A DNA stretch of 64,000 bases from Geminicoccaceae bacterium. Lineage in GTDB: Bacteria > Pseudomonadota > Alphaproteobacteria > Geminicoccales > Geminicoccaceae. Positions 27,977 through 36,494 of this stretch are shown piece after piece; the stretch's first letter is position 1; each line of letters opens with the position of its first letter. Position numbers and translations under genes: made by a program. Below the pieces are notes generated by a model. The model saw only the letters and a program-made list of their open reading frames with translations, made no database searches and was not told the DNA's origin. The stretch spans positions 3,164,451 through 3,228,450 of the forward strand of contig AP024683.1 of NCBI GenBank assembly GCA_025999455.1, written 5' to 3'.

Positions 27977-29523
27977 GCCGGAAGGTCCTGGTCCTCGCGC
28001 TCGAGCTCGGCGACGGGTCGTATCTGCGTCGCTTCGCGGCCGAGGGCGTCATGCCGAACGTGGCCGCCCTCCTCGCCCGCGGTCGCTCCGGTCCGCTCGA
28101 AACACCGGCCGAGCTCCTCCACGTCGCCGCCCTGCCCTCGCTCTACACGGGCGTCGGCCCCGCCGCGCACGGCGTCTGGTTCACCTTCCAGCCGGCCCCC
28201 GGGCTCCAGGGCTGGCAGCGGTTCGCACCGGGGCTCTACGGCGCGCCCACCTTCTGGTCGCTCGCCTCGGCCGCGGGCCGGCGCTGCACCGTCTTCGACG
28301 TCCCCTACGCCCACCCGGAGCCGGGCTTTTCGGGCGCCCTCGTGCTCGAATGGGGAACCTGGGCGCAGTATCTGGAGCCCACCTCCGTCCCCGAGGGGCT
28401 TCTGCGCGCGCTCGTCGCCGCCGTGGGCCGCCACCCCCTCGGGCTCGAGGCCCACGCGCTCGGCTTCGCCCCGCTCGATCCCGCCGAGACGGCGGAGAAG
28501 CTCGAAACCGCTCTGGACGCCCGTGCGCGGGCCACGGTCTGGCTGTTGCGCGAGCGGCCCTGGGACCTCTTCGTCACCTGTCTCGACGAGACCCATCCGG
28601 CGGCGCATTACTGTTGGTTGCCGCCCGCCGAGGGCTCGCTCGAGCCGCCGACCGATCAACCGCATCTGCGGAGAGTGTACGCCGCCCTCGACCGCTGCAT
28701 CGGGACGATCCTCGACGCGGCCGGTCCCGGGACCACGTTCTTCCTCGTGTCCGGCGACGCGATCGGTCCGAACCGCGCCGGCTGGCACCTCCTGCCGCAG
28801 GTCCTGGCCCGCCTCGGCCATCTCGTCTCGGCCGATCTCGCCGACAGCGCATCGGCCACGGCGGCGAAGCCTCCCGGCGGCTTCGACCCGGTCAAGGCCG
28901 TCCGCGACCTCTTGCCGAAGGATTTCCGCAAGCGGCTCGCGGGGCTCCTGCCGCGCGGCCTGCGCGACAAGCTCGCCCAGCGGGTCGACACCGCGGCGAT
29001 CGATTGGAGCCGCACCCGCGCCTATTGTCTGATCACCGACCTCGAGGGCTGCATCCGCGTCAATCTCCGCGGCCGCGAGCCACTCGGGATCGTCGAGCCG
29101 GCCGACCGTCCCACCCTGCTCGACGAGCTCGAGCGCGAGCTCGCGGCCCTGGTCGAGCCCGAAAGCGGCCGGCCGGCGGTGCGGCGGATCCTGCGCGCCG
29201 ATCGCGAGCTTGCGGGCCCGCGCAGCCCCTGGCTTCCCGATCTCGTCGTCCACTGGGCCCGCGAGCGGTCGATCCGCGCCCTCGAAAGTCCGAGGATCGG
29301 CCGGGTCGAGGGGCTCTCCCCCGACCCGCGACCGGGCACCCATGCCGGGCCCGGCTTCGCGGTCCTGGCCGGGCCCGGGATCGAGCCGGGTCCGCTCGGG
29401 CAAGGGGCGCGGCTCGTCGACGTCGCCCCGACCGTGCTGACCGCCCTCGGCGTCGCGCCGCCGGCCGGGCTCGAGGGCCGTCCCTGGCCTTTGCCGCCGT
29501 CCGAACGAGGAGAGGCATCGTGA
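27973..29523 (+). CDS. AlkP-superfamily protein, atypical active site (copy 1)
   Basis: A 516-residue relative of the phosphodiesterase/nucleotide-pyrophosphatase class of the alkaline phosphatase superfamily (COG3379-like): TG-x5-HG motif (YTGVGPAAHG), LVSGDAIGPN, and a late GTHAGPGF. By hand alignment the usual nucleophile Thr/Ser falls on His50 (LLHVAALPSLYTG). The first metal Asp falls on Glu11, the middle Asp/His pair becomes H208/H212 (ETHPAAHYCW), and the DHG motif becomes GDA (D262). Only the last His (H457) is standard. No signal peptide, so it is probably cytosolic. It could be an enzyme with a changed metal site or an inactive binder. Coupled by four bases to its neighbours on both sides. 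Confidence 0.82.
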   Translation: MSRKVLVLALELGDGSYLRRFAAEGVMPNVAALLARGRSGPLETPAELLHVAALPSLYTGVGPAAHGVWFTFQPAPGLQGWQRFAPGLYGAPTFWSLASAAGRRCTVFDVPYAHPEPGFSGALVLEWGTWAQYLEPTSVPEGLLRALVAAVGRHPLGLEAHALGFAPLDPAETAEKLETALDARARATVWLLRERPWDLFVTCLDETHPAAHYCWLPPAEGSLEPPTDQPHLRRVYAALDRCIGTILDAAGPGTTFFLVSGDAIGPNRAGWHLLPQVLARLGHLVSADLADSASATAAKPPGGFDPVKAVRDLLPKDFRKRLAGLLPRGLRDKLAQRVDTAAIDWSRTRAYCLITDLEGCIRVNLRGREPLGIVEPADRPTLLDELERELAALVEPESGRPAVRRILRADRELAGPRSPWLPDLVVHWARERSIRALESPRIGRVEGLSPDPRPGTHAGPGFAVLAGPGIEPGPLGQGARLVDVAPTVLTALGVAPPAGLEGRPWPLPPSERGEAS

Positions 29524-30554
29524 CCGTCCGCATCCTGCAGGTCGGCGCCGGCATCCGCGGCCGGCACTGGATCGAGTACGTCAAGGCCTTCGCCGGCACC
29601 GAGTGCGTGGCCCTGGTCGAGCCGGATCCGGCCAATCAGGAGAAAGCACGCGCGCTCTTGGGCCCCTCCTGTCGGATCTTCACCGAGCTCGACGCGGCCC
29701 TCGCCTCGGTCGAGGCGGATGCGGCGCTGATCGTGAGCCCCGACCGTCTCCACGCCGAGCAGGCCCTCGCCTGCCTCGACAAGGGGCTCACGGTCATGAT
29801 CGAGAAGCCCTTCACGCCGACCGTCGCCGAGGCGGCGCGGGTGCTCGAACGGGCCGCCGCGGTGGGGCGGCAAGTGATCGTGGCCGAACAATACCGCTTC
29901 TGGGCGGCCGAGCGGACGGTCAAGAAGCTCCTCGACGAGGGCCGGATCGGTCGGGTCGACCATTGCGTCTTCGTCGACCACCGGGCGATGCGGGCGGCGA
30001 GCGAGGGCCCCTGGCTCGCCGAGGTCGACTATCCCCAGCTCCAAGCCGTGGCGGTCCACCATTTCGATTCGCTGCGGATGTGGTTCGGCCGGCCGCGCGC
30101 GCTCTCGGTCAAGGCCTGGCGGGCGCCCTGGTCCGACTACAAGGGCTGCGAATGCAGCCAGGCGCTCGTCGACATGGGCTCGGTCCAAGTCTCCTATCTC
30201 GGCACCATGAGTGCGCCCCGCTACGGCTGCTCGATCCGGATCGACGGCGAGAAGGGGGCGATCTGGACGAACCGCCGCTGGGTCTTCCTGCGCGAGGGGT
30301 CGAGCCGCTTCTTCTTCCCGGTGCGCAACGTGAAGGTCCCGCCGGGCGACGAGAAATCCTATCCGCAAGGTGGGACGACCGCGCTCTTGATGGCCCTCCA
30401 GGCGGCGGTCGAGAAGAACGTCCCGGCCGAAACGCGCGGCGAGGACAACATCTGGACGATCGCGATGCTGGAGGCGGGCAAGCGCGCCGCCGCCGAGGGT
30501 CGCACCGTGGCGATCGGCGAGGTCGGCGACGGCCGCTTCGTCGAGCGGTCCTGA
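29520..30554 (+). CDS. Gfo/Idh/MocA-family NAD(P)-dependent oxidoreductase
   Basis: A 344-residue sugar or inositol dehydrogenase-like enzyme. A Rossmann N-terminus begins VRILQVGAGIRGRHWIEY, the catalytic-lysine motif is EKPFTPT at about 98-104, and the C-terminal alpha/beta domain holds VAVHHFDSLRMWFG. The substrate is probably a (nucleotide-linked) sugar, given the neighbours. The GTG start overlaps the stop of AlkP copy 1 (GTGA). It sits exactly between the two AlkP paralogues, with copy 2 starting 10 bp later, so the three are likely made together. Confidence 0.9.
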   Translation: MTVRILQVGAGIRGRHWIEYVKAFAGTECVALVEPDPANQEKARALLGPSCRIFTELDAALASVEADAALIVSPDRLHAEQALACLDKGLTVMIEKPFTPTVAEAARVLERAAAVGRQVIVAEQYRFWAAERTVKKLLDEGRIGRVDHCVFVDHRAMRAASEGPWLAEVDYPQLQAVAVHHFDSLRMWFGRPRALSVKAWRAPWSDYKGCECSQALVDMGSVQVSYLGTMSAPRYGCSIRIDGEKGAIWTNRRWVFLREGSSRFFFPVRNVKVPPGDEKSYPQGGTTALLMALQAAVEKNVPAETRGEDNIWTIAMLEAGKRAAAEGRTVAIGEVGDGRFVERS

Positions 30555-30564
30555 GGAGGTGCCC

Positions 30565-32142
30565 GTGCCGGCCGCCCGTCGCGTCCTCCTGATCGGTCTC
30601 GACAGCGCCGATGCCGATCTGATCGAGCGCTGGGCGGGCGCCGGCCACCTGCCGACCTTCGCCCGGCTCATGCGGGAAGGCTCCTGGTCGCGGCTGCGGA
30701 CCACCGCCGAGGTCCTGCACGTCTCGGCCTGGCCCACGATCTACACGGGCGCCACCCCCGGCCGGCACGGGCTCTACCACGCCTATCAGGTCCGCGCCGG
30801 CGACCAGCGGATCCACCGGACCGACCCCGCCTGGTGCGCGCTCCCGCCTTTCTGGAAGACGCTCGACGAGGCCGGGCGGCGTTGCATCGTCTTCGACGCC
30901 TTCATGGACTGCCGCCTTCCGGATTTCCGCGGCGTCCAGATCGGCGAATGGGGGACCTGGACCTGGTTCGGCGAGCCCTTCTCGACCCCGACGGGCTTGC
31001 GCGACCGGCTGATCCGCGAAGTCGGCCCCTACCCCGCCCCCGAGCACAGCGTGCAAGTGACCGTGCCGGACCAGCTCTGGTTCCGGGATCGGCTGGTCGC
31101 GGCGGCCGCCCTCAAGGCCCGCGCCACCGACTGGCTGTTGCGCAACCATCCCTGGGAGATGGCCTTCGTCACCTTCGGCGAGCCGCACGGCGGCGGTCAT
31201 TATCTCTGGCACACGGGCGATCCCGCCTATCCCCTGCACCGGCCGATCGCCGGGCTGCCGCACCCGCTCCTCGACGTCTACGCGGCGGTCGACCGGGCGA
31301 TCGGCGACATCCTCGACCGCCATCTCGACGATCGGACGACCGTGCTCCTCGTCTCGGGCGACGGCATGGGTCCGAACTATTCCGGCGCCCATCTGATGCC
31401 CGAGCTGTTGCACCGGCTCGATCTCTACCACGCCCCGGGCGTGGGTGGCGGTGCCACGGAAGTGAAGGCCGCACCCAAACGCAGCCTCGCCGCACGGCTG
31501 CGCGAGATGATCCCCTTGCCGGTCCGCCAGTCGATCAGCCGCTGCCTGCCCCGCCGGCTCAGATACGAGCTCTCGCTCAAATGGCTCAACGCCGACATCG
31601 ACTGGACCCGGACCAAGGCCTTCCCGATTCACAACAACAACGAGGGCTTCGTCCGCTTGAACCTCGTGGGGCGCGAACCGCGCGGGATCGTCGAGCCCGG
31701 CGCGGCCCGAGACGAGCTCCTCGCGCTTTTGGCCGACGAACTTGCCGGGCTCGTCAATCCGAGCAACGGCCGCAGAGCCGGTCGGGTGAGCCTGATCGAC
31801 GAACTCTTCCCGGGCAGCGAACGCCCGCATTTGCCGGACGTCGTGATCAGTTGGGACGAAAGCGCGCGCGTCCTCGACCGGGTCCAGGGCCCACGCGCCG
31901 GGCTCGTCTGCGGCAAATGCGGCTACGAGACGCCGGCTTTCTACACCGGCAACCACCGCCCCGTCGCCTTCCTCGCCGCGGCCGGCGCCGGGGTGACGGC
32001 GGGCGCGCGGATCGAAGGCGGTCACATCCTCGACGTGCCGGCCACCATCTTGGCCTTGCTCGGGGTCGACCCACCGGCACATTTCGAGGGATGCGAGCGG
32101 ACGGCCGAGCTCGTCAACGCTTCGTTAACCGAGGCGCTCTAG
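30565..32142 (+). CDS. AlkP-superfamily protein, atypical active site (copy 2)
   Basis: A 525-residue paralogue of the gene at 27973. Shared blocks are EWGTW, GHYLW/AHYCW, VSGDxxGPN, IDW(S/T)RT and GREPxGIVEP. The N-terminal metal Asp is kept (D13, LIGLDSADADL), but the nucleophile position is again His (H52, VLHVSAWPTIYTG). The middle ligands become H208/H212 (EPHGGGHYLW), DHG becomes GDG (D266), and the final H464 is kept. The same set of replacements in both copies argues for a distinct subfamily rather than decay. The GTG at 30565 is preferred because GAGGAGG lies just upstream. Confidence 0.85.
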   Translation: MPAARRVLLIGLDSADADLIERWAGAGHLPTFARLMREGSWSRLRTTAEVLHVSAWPTIYTGATPGRHGLYHAYQVRAGDQRIHRTDPAWCALPPFWKTLDEAGRRCIVFDAFMDCRLPDFRGVQIGEWGTWTWFGEPFSTPTGLRDRLIREVGPYPAPEHSVQVTVPDQLWFRDRLVAAAALKARATDWLLRNHPWEMAFVTFGEPHGGGHYLWHTGDPAYPLHRPIAGLPHPLLDVYAAVDRAIGDILDRHLDDRTTVLLVSGDGMGPNYSGAHLMPELLHRLDLYHAPGVGGGATEVKAAPKRSLAARLREMIPLPVRQSISRCLPRRLRYELSLKWLNADIDWTRTKAFPIHNNNEGFVRLNLVGREPRGIVEPGAARDELLALLADELAGLVNPSNGRRAGRVSLIDELFPGSERPHLPDVVISWDESARVLDRVQGPRAGLVCGKCGYETPAFYTGNHRPVAFLAAAGAGVTAGARIEGGHILDVPATILALLGVDPPAHFEGCERTAELVNASLTEAL

Positions 32143-32184
32143 CCTCGCGGGCGCCGCCCCGGGAGAGGTGGCCGGGAGAGTGGG

Positions 32185-34089
32185 ATGTGCGGATTGGCCG
32201 GCGTCTTGTGCCGCGGCCCGGGCATGGCGGGCGCGCAATGGGCGCCGGTCGTGGCCCGCATGTGCCGGGCGATCGCCCATCGCGGCCCGGACGACGAAGG
32301 GATCTGGAGCGACGGGCCGGTCTGCCTCGGCTCGCGTCGGCTCGCGATCCAAGACCTTTCACCGGCCGGGCACATGCCCATGCTCGACCCGACCGGCCGC
32401 TACGCCCTCGCCTACAACGGCGAGCTCTACAACGCCGCCGAGCTCAAGGCCGAGCTCCAGGCGAAAGGTGTCCGCTTCCGCTCGACCGGCGACACCGAAG
32501 TCGTGCTGCACAGCCTGATCTTCTGGGGGGAGGCGGTCCTGCCGCGGTTCGCCGGGATCCTGGCGTTCGCCTTCTGGGACCGTGAGCGGCGGGAGCTCTG
32601 GCTCGCCCGCGATCATCTCGGGGTGAAGCCGCTCTACTACATGGACCGCGGCGATCTCTTCCTGTTCGCGTCCGAGATCAAGGCGCTGTTGCCGGAGCAT
32701 CCCGACCCCCGGGTCGACGAGGCCGGCCTCGTCGAATGGGCGCTCTACCGCAACCTCGACGCGCCGACCCGGGGCACCCTCGTCCGGGGTATCGAGGCCG
32801 TCTTGCCGGGCGAGCTCGTGGTCGTCGCGGACGGCCGACGTCGGCACCGCGCCTATTTCCGGCCCTCCGAGGCGGTCGATCCGTCCGCTTATGCGCGCAA
32901 CCGAACGCTTGCGCCCGCCGCCGTCGTGGAAGAGGTCGACCGGGACCTCCAGCACGTCGTCCGCGAGCAGCTCGTCTCCGACGTGCCGTTGGGCACCCTC
33001 CTCTCGGGCGGCCTCGATTCCTCGCTGCTGACCGCCGTGGCGGCGGAGTTCCGCCGCGATCTGAAGGCCTTCCACGTCTCGATCGCGAGCTTCCCCGAGC
33101 ACGACGAGCGCCCTTTCGCCGAAGCGCTCTGCCGCGCGAAGGGTCTGGAATTCGTGCCCATGAGCCTCGACGGGCCGACGTTCCGCCGCGCGCTCGCCCG
33201 GACCGTGTGGCTCTCGGACCTGCCGCTCACCCATCCGAACTCGGTCGCCTACCATCTGATCAGCCGCGTGGTGCGTGACCACGGCGTGATCGTAACCCTC
33301 GCCGGCGAGGGTGCCGACGAACTGTTCGGCGGCTATTCCTGGGCCTATCGCCGGCGGCGTCGGCTGCAGCGGTTGCGGCCCTGGCTCGCCCGGCTGCCGG
33401 CCGTGGTCCGCGACGGCCTCGCGCTCCTCGTCTACGCCGAGGCCGAACTCCCGGTGACGTCGGTCCGCTTCCGGGATCTTTTGCCACCCGCGGTCGATCT
33501 GATCGATCGCTACCAGCGCTACGAGCATCTGCAGGACTGCATCGCCGCCTACGGCTTCGAGCCGCGCGCCGAGGATCGCGAGATCCTGGGCGCCATGCTC
33601 GCCGATCTCGGCGATTTCTTGAGCCCGCTCCTGCGCCGGCTCGACCGGACCAGCATGGGGGCGTCGGTCGAGTGCCGCGTGCCCTTCCTCGACCCGCGGC
33701 TCGTCCGCCGGGCGGTCAATCTGCCCCTCGACTACAAGCTCGGCCGCCACGCCGACAAATGGGTGGTGAAGCAGATCGCCACCCGGTACATGCCGAAGGA
33801 GCTCGTGTTCCGCAAGAAAATGGGCTTTCCGCTGCCCTTGTGGGACTGGGCCCGGCCCTATGCGCGGCCGGACTTCTTCGCCGCGGGCTTCCTCGAGACC
33901 CGGCTCGGCTTCGGCCGGCGCGGGCTCGCTCGGCTCGTGGGCCGGGCCGAGCGCTGGGTGCACGCCTTCTTCGGGCTCGTCACCCTTGAGATCTGGGGGC
34001 GGCTCAACCTCATGGGCCAGAGCCTCGCCGAGGTGGAGAGCTGGCTCGGCGGTTTCGAACCGCGTCGACCGGAGGTTGCAGCGCCGTGA
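32185..34089 (+). CDS. asnB: Asparagine synthase (glutamine-hydrolysing) family protein
   Basis: An amidotransferase of 634 residues. The N-terminal glutaminase begins with the catalytic Cys2 (MCGLAGV) and has AHRGPDDEG, RLAIQDLS and YNGELYN. The C-terminal ATP-pyrophosphatase domain has SGGLDSS at about 273-279 and later GEGADELFGGY. In exopolysaccharide and lasso-peptide loci such proteins amidate sugars or peptides rather than make free asparagine, and the flippase and glycosyltransferase neighbours favour modification of a glycan. The flippase gene overlaps its stop by four bases. Confidence 0.93.
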   Translation: MCGLAGVLCRGPGMAGAQWAPVVARMCRAIAHRGPDDEGIWSDGPVCLGSRRLAIQDLSPAGHMPMLDPTGRYALAYNGELYNAAELKAELQAKGVRFRSTGDTEVVLHSLIFWGEAVLPRFAGILAFAFWDRERRELWLARDHLGVKPLYYMDRGDLFLFASEIKALLPEHPDPRVDEAGLVEWALYRNLDAPTRGTLVRGIEAVLPGELVVVADGRRRHRAYFRPSEAVDPSAYARNRTLAPAAVVEEVDRDLQHVVREQLVSDVPLGTLLSGGLDSSLLTAVAAEFRRDLKAFHVSIASFPEHDERPFAEALCRAKGLEFVPMSLDGPTFRRALARTVWLSDLPLTHPNSVAYHLISRVVRDHGVIVTLAGEGADELFGGYSWAYRRRRRLQRLRPWLARLPAVVRDGLALLVYAEAELPVTSVRFRDLLPPAVDLIDRYQRYEHLQDCIAAYGFEPRAEDREILGAMLADLGDFLSPLLRRLDRTSMGASVECRVPFLDPRLVRRAVNLPLDYKLGRHADKWVVKQIATRYMPKELVFRKKMGFPLPLWDWARPYARPDFFAAGFLETRLGFGRRGLARLVGRAERWVHAFFGLVTLEIWGRLNLMGQSLAEVESWLGGFEPRRPEVAAP

Positions 34090-35573
34090 GTGTCCAGGCG
34101 AGCCGCGCCGCTCGGGGTACGATCTACGTGACCTTGGGCCATCTGTCGCTCGCGATCGCCGGCTTCGCCGTCGCCCTCCTGCTCGGGCGAGAGTTGGGAC
34201 CCGCGGCCTACGGCGTGTGGGGCATCGTGTACGCGATCCTCGTCGGCGTCGAGCAGATCGGCCGGCTCGGGATCCCGCAAGCGACGAGCCGGCTCGTCGC
34301 CGAGGCCGACGGCCGCGACCCTCTGCTCGAGCGACGCGCGGTCACGCTCGTTCTGCTCGTCTACACCACCTTGTTCGCGGGCCTCTGGTTCGGCGCGCCG
34401 AGTTTGGAACGGATCTTCGACATCCCGGACGGCACGCGGCTGCTGCGGATCGCCGCGCTGGACGTCCCGCCCGTCGGCCTCTTCCTGATCTTGTTGGCGG
34501 TCCTCAACGGACGCCGCGACTTCGCGGCCGAGGGCATCGTCGTGATCGTCTACGCGGCGACCAGGGTCCTCGGCCTACTCGTCGCGGCACCGTTCGGCCT
34601 CACGGTCGAAGTCGCGCTCGTCGTGACGATCCTTTCGGCGGTCGCCGCGTCCTTCGCCGCGGCGATCCGCCTGGGCCCGGGCATCCTCCGGCCCCGTTTC
34701 GATCGCCTCCAACCGATCCTCGCGATCGCGGCACCGGCCGCGCTCGCCTGGGGGGCCGGTGCCGCCTTGAGCAATCTCGACCTCTGGGCGTTGAATGCCT
34801 TCGGCGACGATGTCGCCGCCGAAGTCAAAGGTTGGTACACGGCGGCCTTGAACCTGGCCCGGGTGCCGAACCTCCTGGCTTTCGTGGCCACCTCGATCCT
34901 CGTGCCGACCATGGCGCACGCTTTGCGCGGCGGTGACCGTGCGGGTGCGCAGGCGGCGCTCGCGGGCGGCACGCGGATGATGTCGATCGTCCTCGTCCCC
35001 GTCGCCGTCCTCGGCGGGATCGAGGCGCGCGGTTTGATGGAGCTCGTTTTCGGCGCGGCCTACGGCGACGGTGCGCCGCTCCTCGCGGTGCTGTTCCTCG
35101 CCCACGGCGTCGGCTACACGGCCATGATGAGCTTGGGCGCCGTGTTGCTCGCCGCCGGTCACGAGCGCCTGTCGGCGGTGCTCGCGCCCGCAGCGGTCGC
35201 CATCGCCCTCGTCCTCCTGCCGCTCGGGACGAGCTTTTTCGGGGGGATGGGCACGGCGGTCGGATCGCTCGTCACGGCTCTGACGGGCCTCGCGCTCGCC
35301 GCACGCGCCGTCGTCGGGCGTGTGGGCCCGCTCGGTGAGCCGTCCCTGCTGCCACGTATCTTGCTCTCGGTCGCCCCGGTCGCGATCTTCGCCCTCGCGG
35401 TGCCGAGTCGCGGCGCATGGCTGCTCTTGGAACTCGCGGTCGCGGGCGGCCTCTACCTCGCGCTGCTGGTCGTCACCGACGTCCTGCGGTCGACGGATCT
35501 CGCCGCGCTCCGCCCCACGCCGACCCCCGCCTCGATCGCCGCGGCGGTGGACGAGCGGGCTTCCGGCCGCTAA
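34086..35573 (+). CDS. Wzx-type polysaccharide flippase (MOP/MATE superfamily)
   Basis: A 495-residue inner-membrane protein with 12-14 hydrophobic helices and the family start GTIYVTLGHLSLAIAGFAVALLLGRE...GPAAYGVWGIVYA, placing it with O-antigen and exopolysaccharide lipid flippases. It should move a lipid-linked oligosaccharide to the periplasmic face. GTG start at the AsnB stop (GTGA). It closes the 24.7-35.6 kb locus. No Wzy polymerase, Wza/Wzc exporter or initiating transferase is visible here, so the pathway must use genes elsewhere. Confidence 0.9.
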   Translation: MSVQASRAARGTIYVTLGHLSLAIAGFAVALLLGRELGPAAYGVWGIVYAILVGVEQIGRLGIPQATSRLVAEADGRDPLLERRAVTLVLLVYTTLFAGLWFGAPSLERIFDIPDGTRLLRIAALDVPPVGLFLILLAVLNGRRDFAAEGIVVIVYAATRVLGLLVAAPFGLTVEVALVVTILSAVAASFAAAIRLGPGILRPRFDRLQPILAIAAPAALAWGAGAALSNLDLWALNAFGDDVAAEVKGWYTAALNLARVPNLLAFVATSILVPTMAHALRGGDRAGAQAALAGGTRMMSIVLVPVAVLGGIEARGLMELVFGAAYGDGAPLLAVLFLAHGVGYTAMMSLGAVLLAAGHERLSAVLAPAAVAIALVLLPLGTSFFGGMGTAVGSLVTALTGLALAARAVVGRVGPLGEPSLLPRILLSVAPVAIFALAVPSRGAWLLLELAVAGGLYLALLVVTDVLRSTDLAALRPTPTPASIAAAVDERASGR

Positions 35574-35620
35574 GCGCCTGAGTCGACCGAAACGGCGCCG
35601 ACCGGTCCGGGCTCGTGCCC

Positions 35621-35643
35621 CGACGGCTCGGCAGGAGCCGTCG
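35621..35643 (+). terminator. Strong hairpin after the flippase gene
   Basis: A perfect 9-bp stem (CGACGGCTC/GAGCCGTCG) with a GGCAG loop lies 48 bp past the flippase stop and 38 bp before cobI. It has no T-run, as is usual at this GC content. It plausibly separates the glycan locus from the cob genes. Confidence 0.45.
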
Positions 35644-35680
35644 AGCCGAAGGCGGGCACAGTCGCGATGGTGATCGAACG

Positions 35681-36433
35681 ATGCGGCGCGGCAAGCTGAT
35701 CGGTCTGGGCGTCGGCCCGGGGGATCCCGAGCTCTTGACCATTCGGGCCGTGCGCGTGCTCGAAGCGGCGCAAGTGGTCGCCTTCGTGGCCGCGGCCGGC
35801 CGGGCGAGCCCGGCCCGCGAAACGGTCGCCACGCATCTGCGGCCCGGCACGCGCGAGCTCGTGGCCGTGCTCCCCCCGGCCGCCGACCCAGCGGCCACCG
35901 CCCGCGCCTACGCCCAGCTCGCCACCGGCATCGTGGGCGAGCTCGGTCAAGGTCACGACGTCGTCTTCTTGTGCGAGGGCGACCCGCTCCTCCACGGCCC
36001 CTTCGCCCATCTCGTCGAACGGCTCGGGACCCGCTTCGAGAGCGTGGCCGTGCCCGGAATCACCCCTTTCGCCGCCGCCGCCGCCGCGCGCCTTTGGCCG
36101 CTCGCGCTGCGCGACCAGGTCCTCGCGATCGTGCCCGCGAGCCTGCCGCCGCGCCGGCTCGAGGCGATCTTCAAGGACGTCGACCGGGTCGTCGTGGTCC
36201 GCTTGGGGCGCCATCTCGGCAAGGTCCGCCAAGCCCTGCTCGCCTGCCGGATGGCGAAGGGAGCGATCCTGGTCGAGGGAAGCGGGCCCGAGCACCGGGC
36301 CCGGCCGCTCGAGGAGGCGGGCGAGGCCCCGCTGCCGCCCAACACCGTCCTCCTCGCCGCGCGCGAAGCCCCGCCCGCGGCCGAGCGCAGCGGCGCCACC
36401 GCCGACCTTCCGACCCCGCGCACGAGGGGGTGA
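35681..36433 (+). CDS. cobI: Precorrin-2 C20-methyltransferase
   Basis: Adds a methyl group to C-20 of precorrin-2 using SAM, an early step of aerobic corrin synthesis. In 250 residues it has the tetrapyrrole-methylase start LIGLGVGPGDPELLTIRAVR, EGDPLLHGPFAHL and VPGITPFAAAA, plus the CobI-like LGRHLGKVRQAL in the second half. The ATG was chosen 10 residues before the glycine-rich loop. cobB follows 61 bp later. The C-terminal 25 residues are low complexity. Confidence 0.9.
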   Translation: MRRGKLIGLGVGPGDPELLTIRAVRVLEAAQVVAFVAAAGRASPARETVATHLRPGTRELVAVLPPAADPAATARAYAQLATGIVGELGQGHDVVFLCEGDPLLHGPFAHLVERLGTRFESVAVPGITPFAAAAAARLWPLALRDQVLAIVPASLPPRRLEAIFKDVDRVVVVRLGRHLGKVRQALLACRMAKGAILVEGSGPEHRARPLEEAGEAPLPPNTVLLAAREAPPAAERSGATADLPTPRTRG

Positions 36434-36494
36434 AGGGAGCGGCCGGACGCGCTAGGCTCCGGGCTCGGTCTCGCGACCGGGGAGCCGCGCGCCC

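Noticed and set aside
24703-35573. Genomic island brought by a mobile element
   Set aside because: No tRNA, integrase, transposase or direct repeats flank the locus, and base composition appears like the neighbours.
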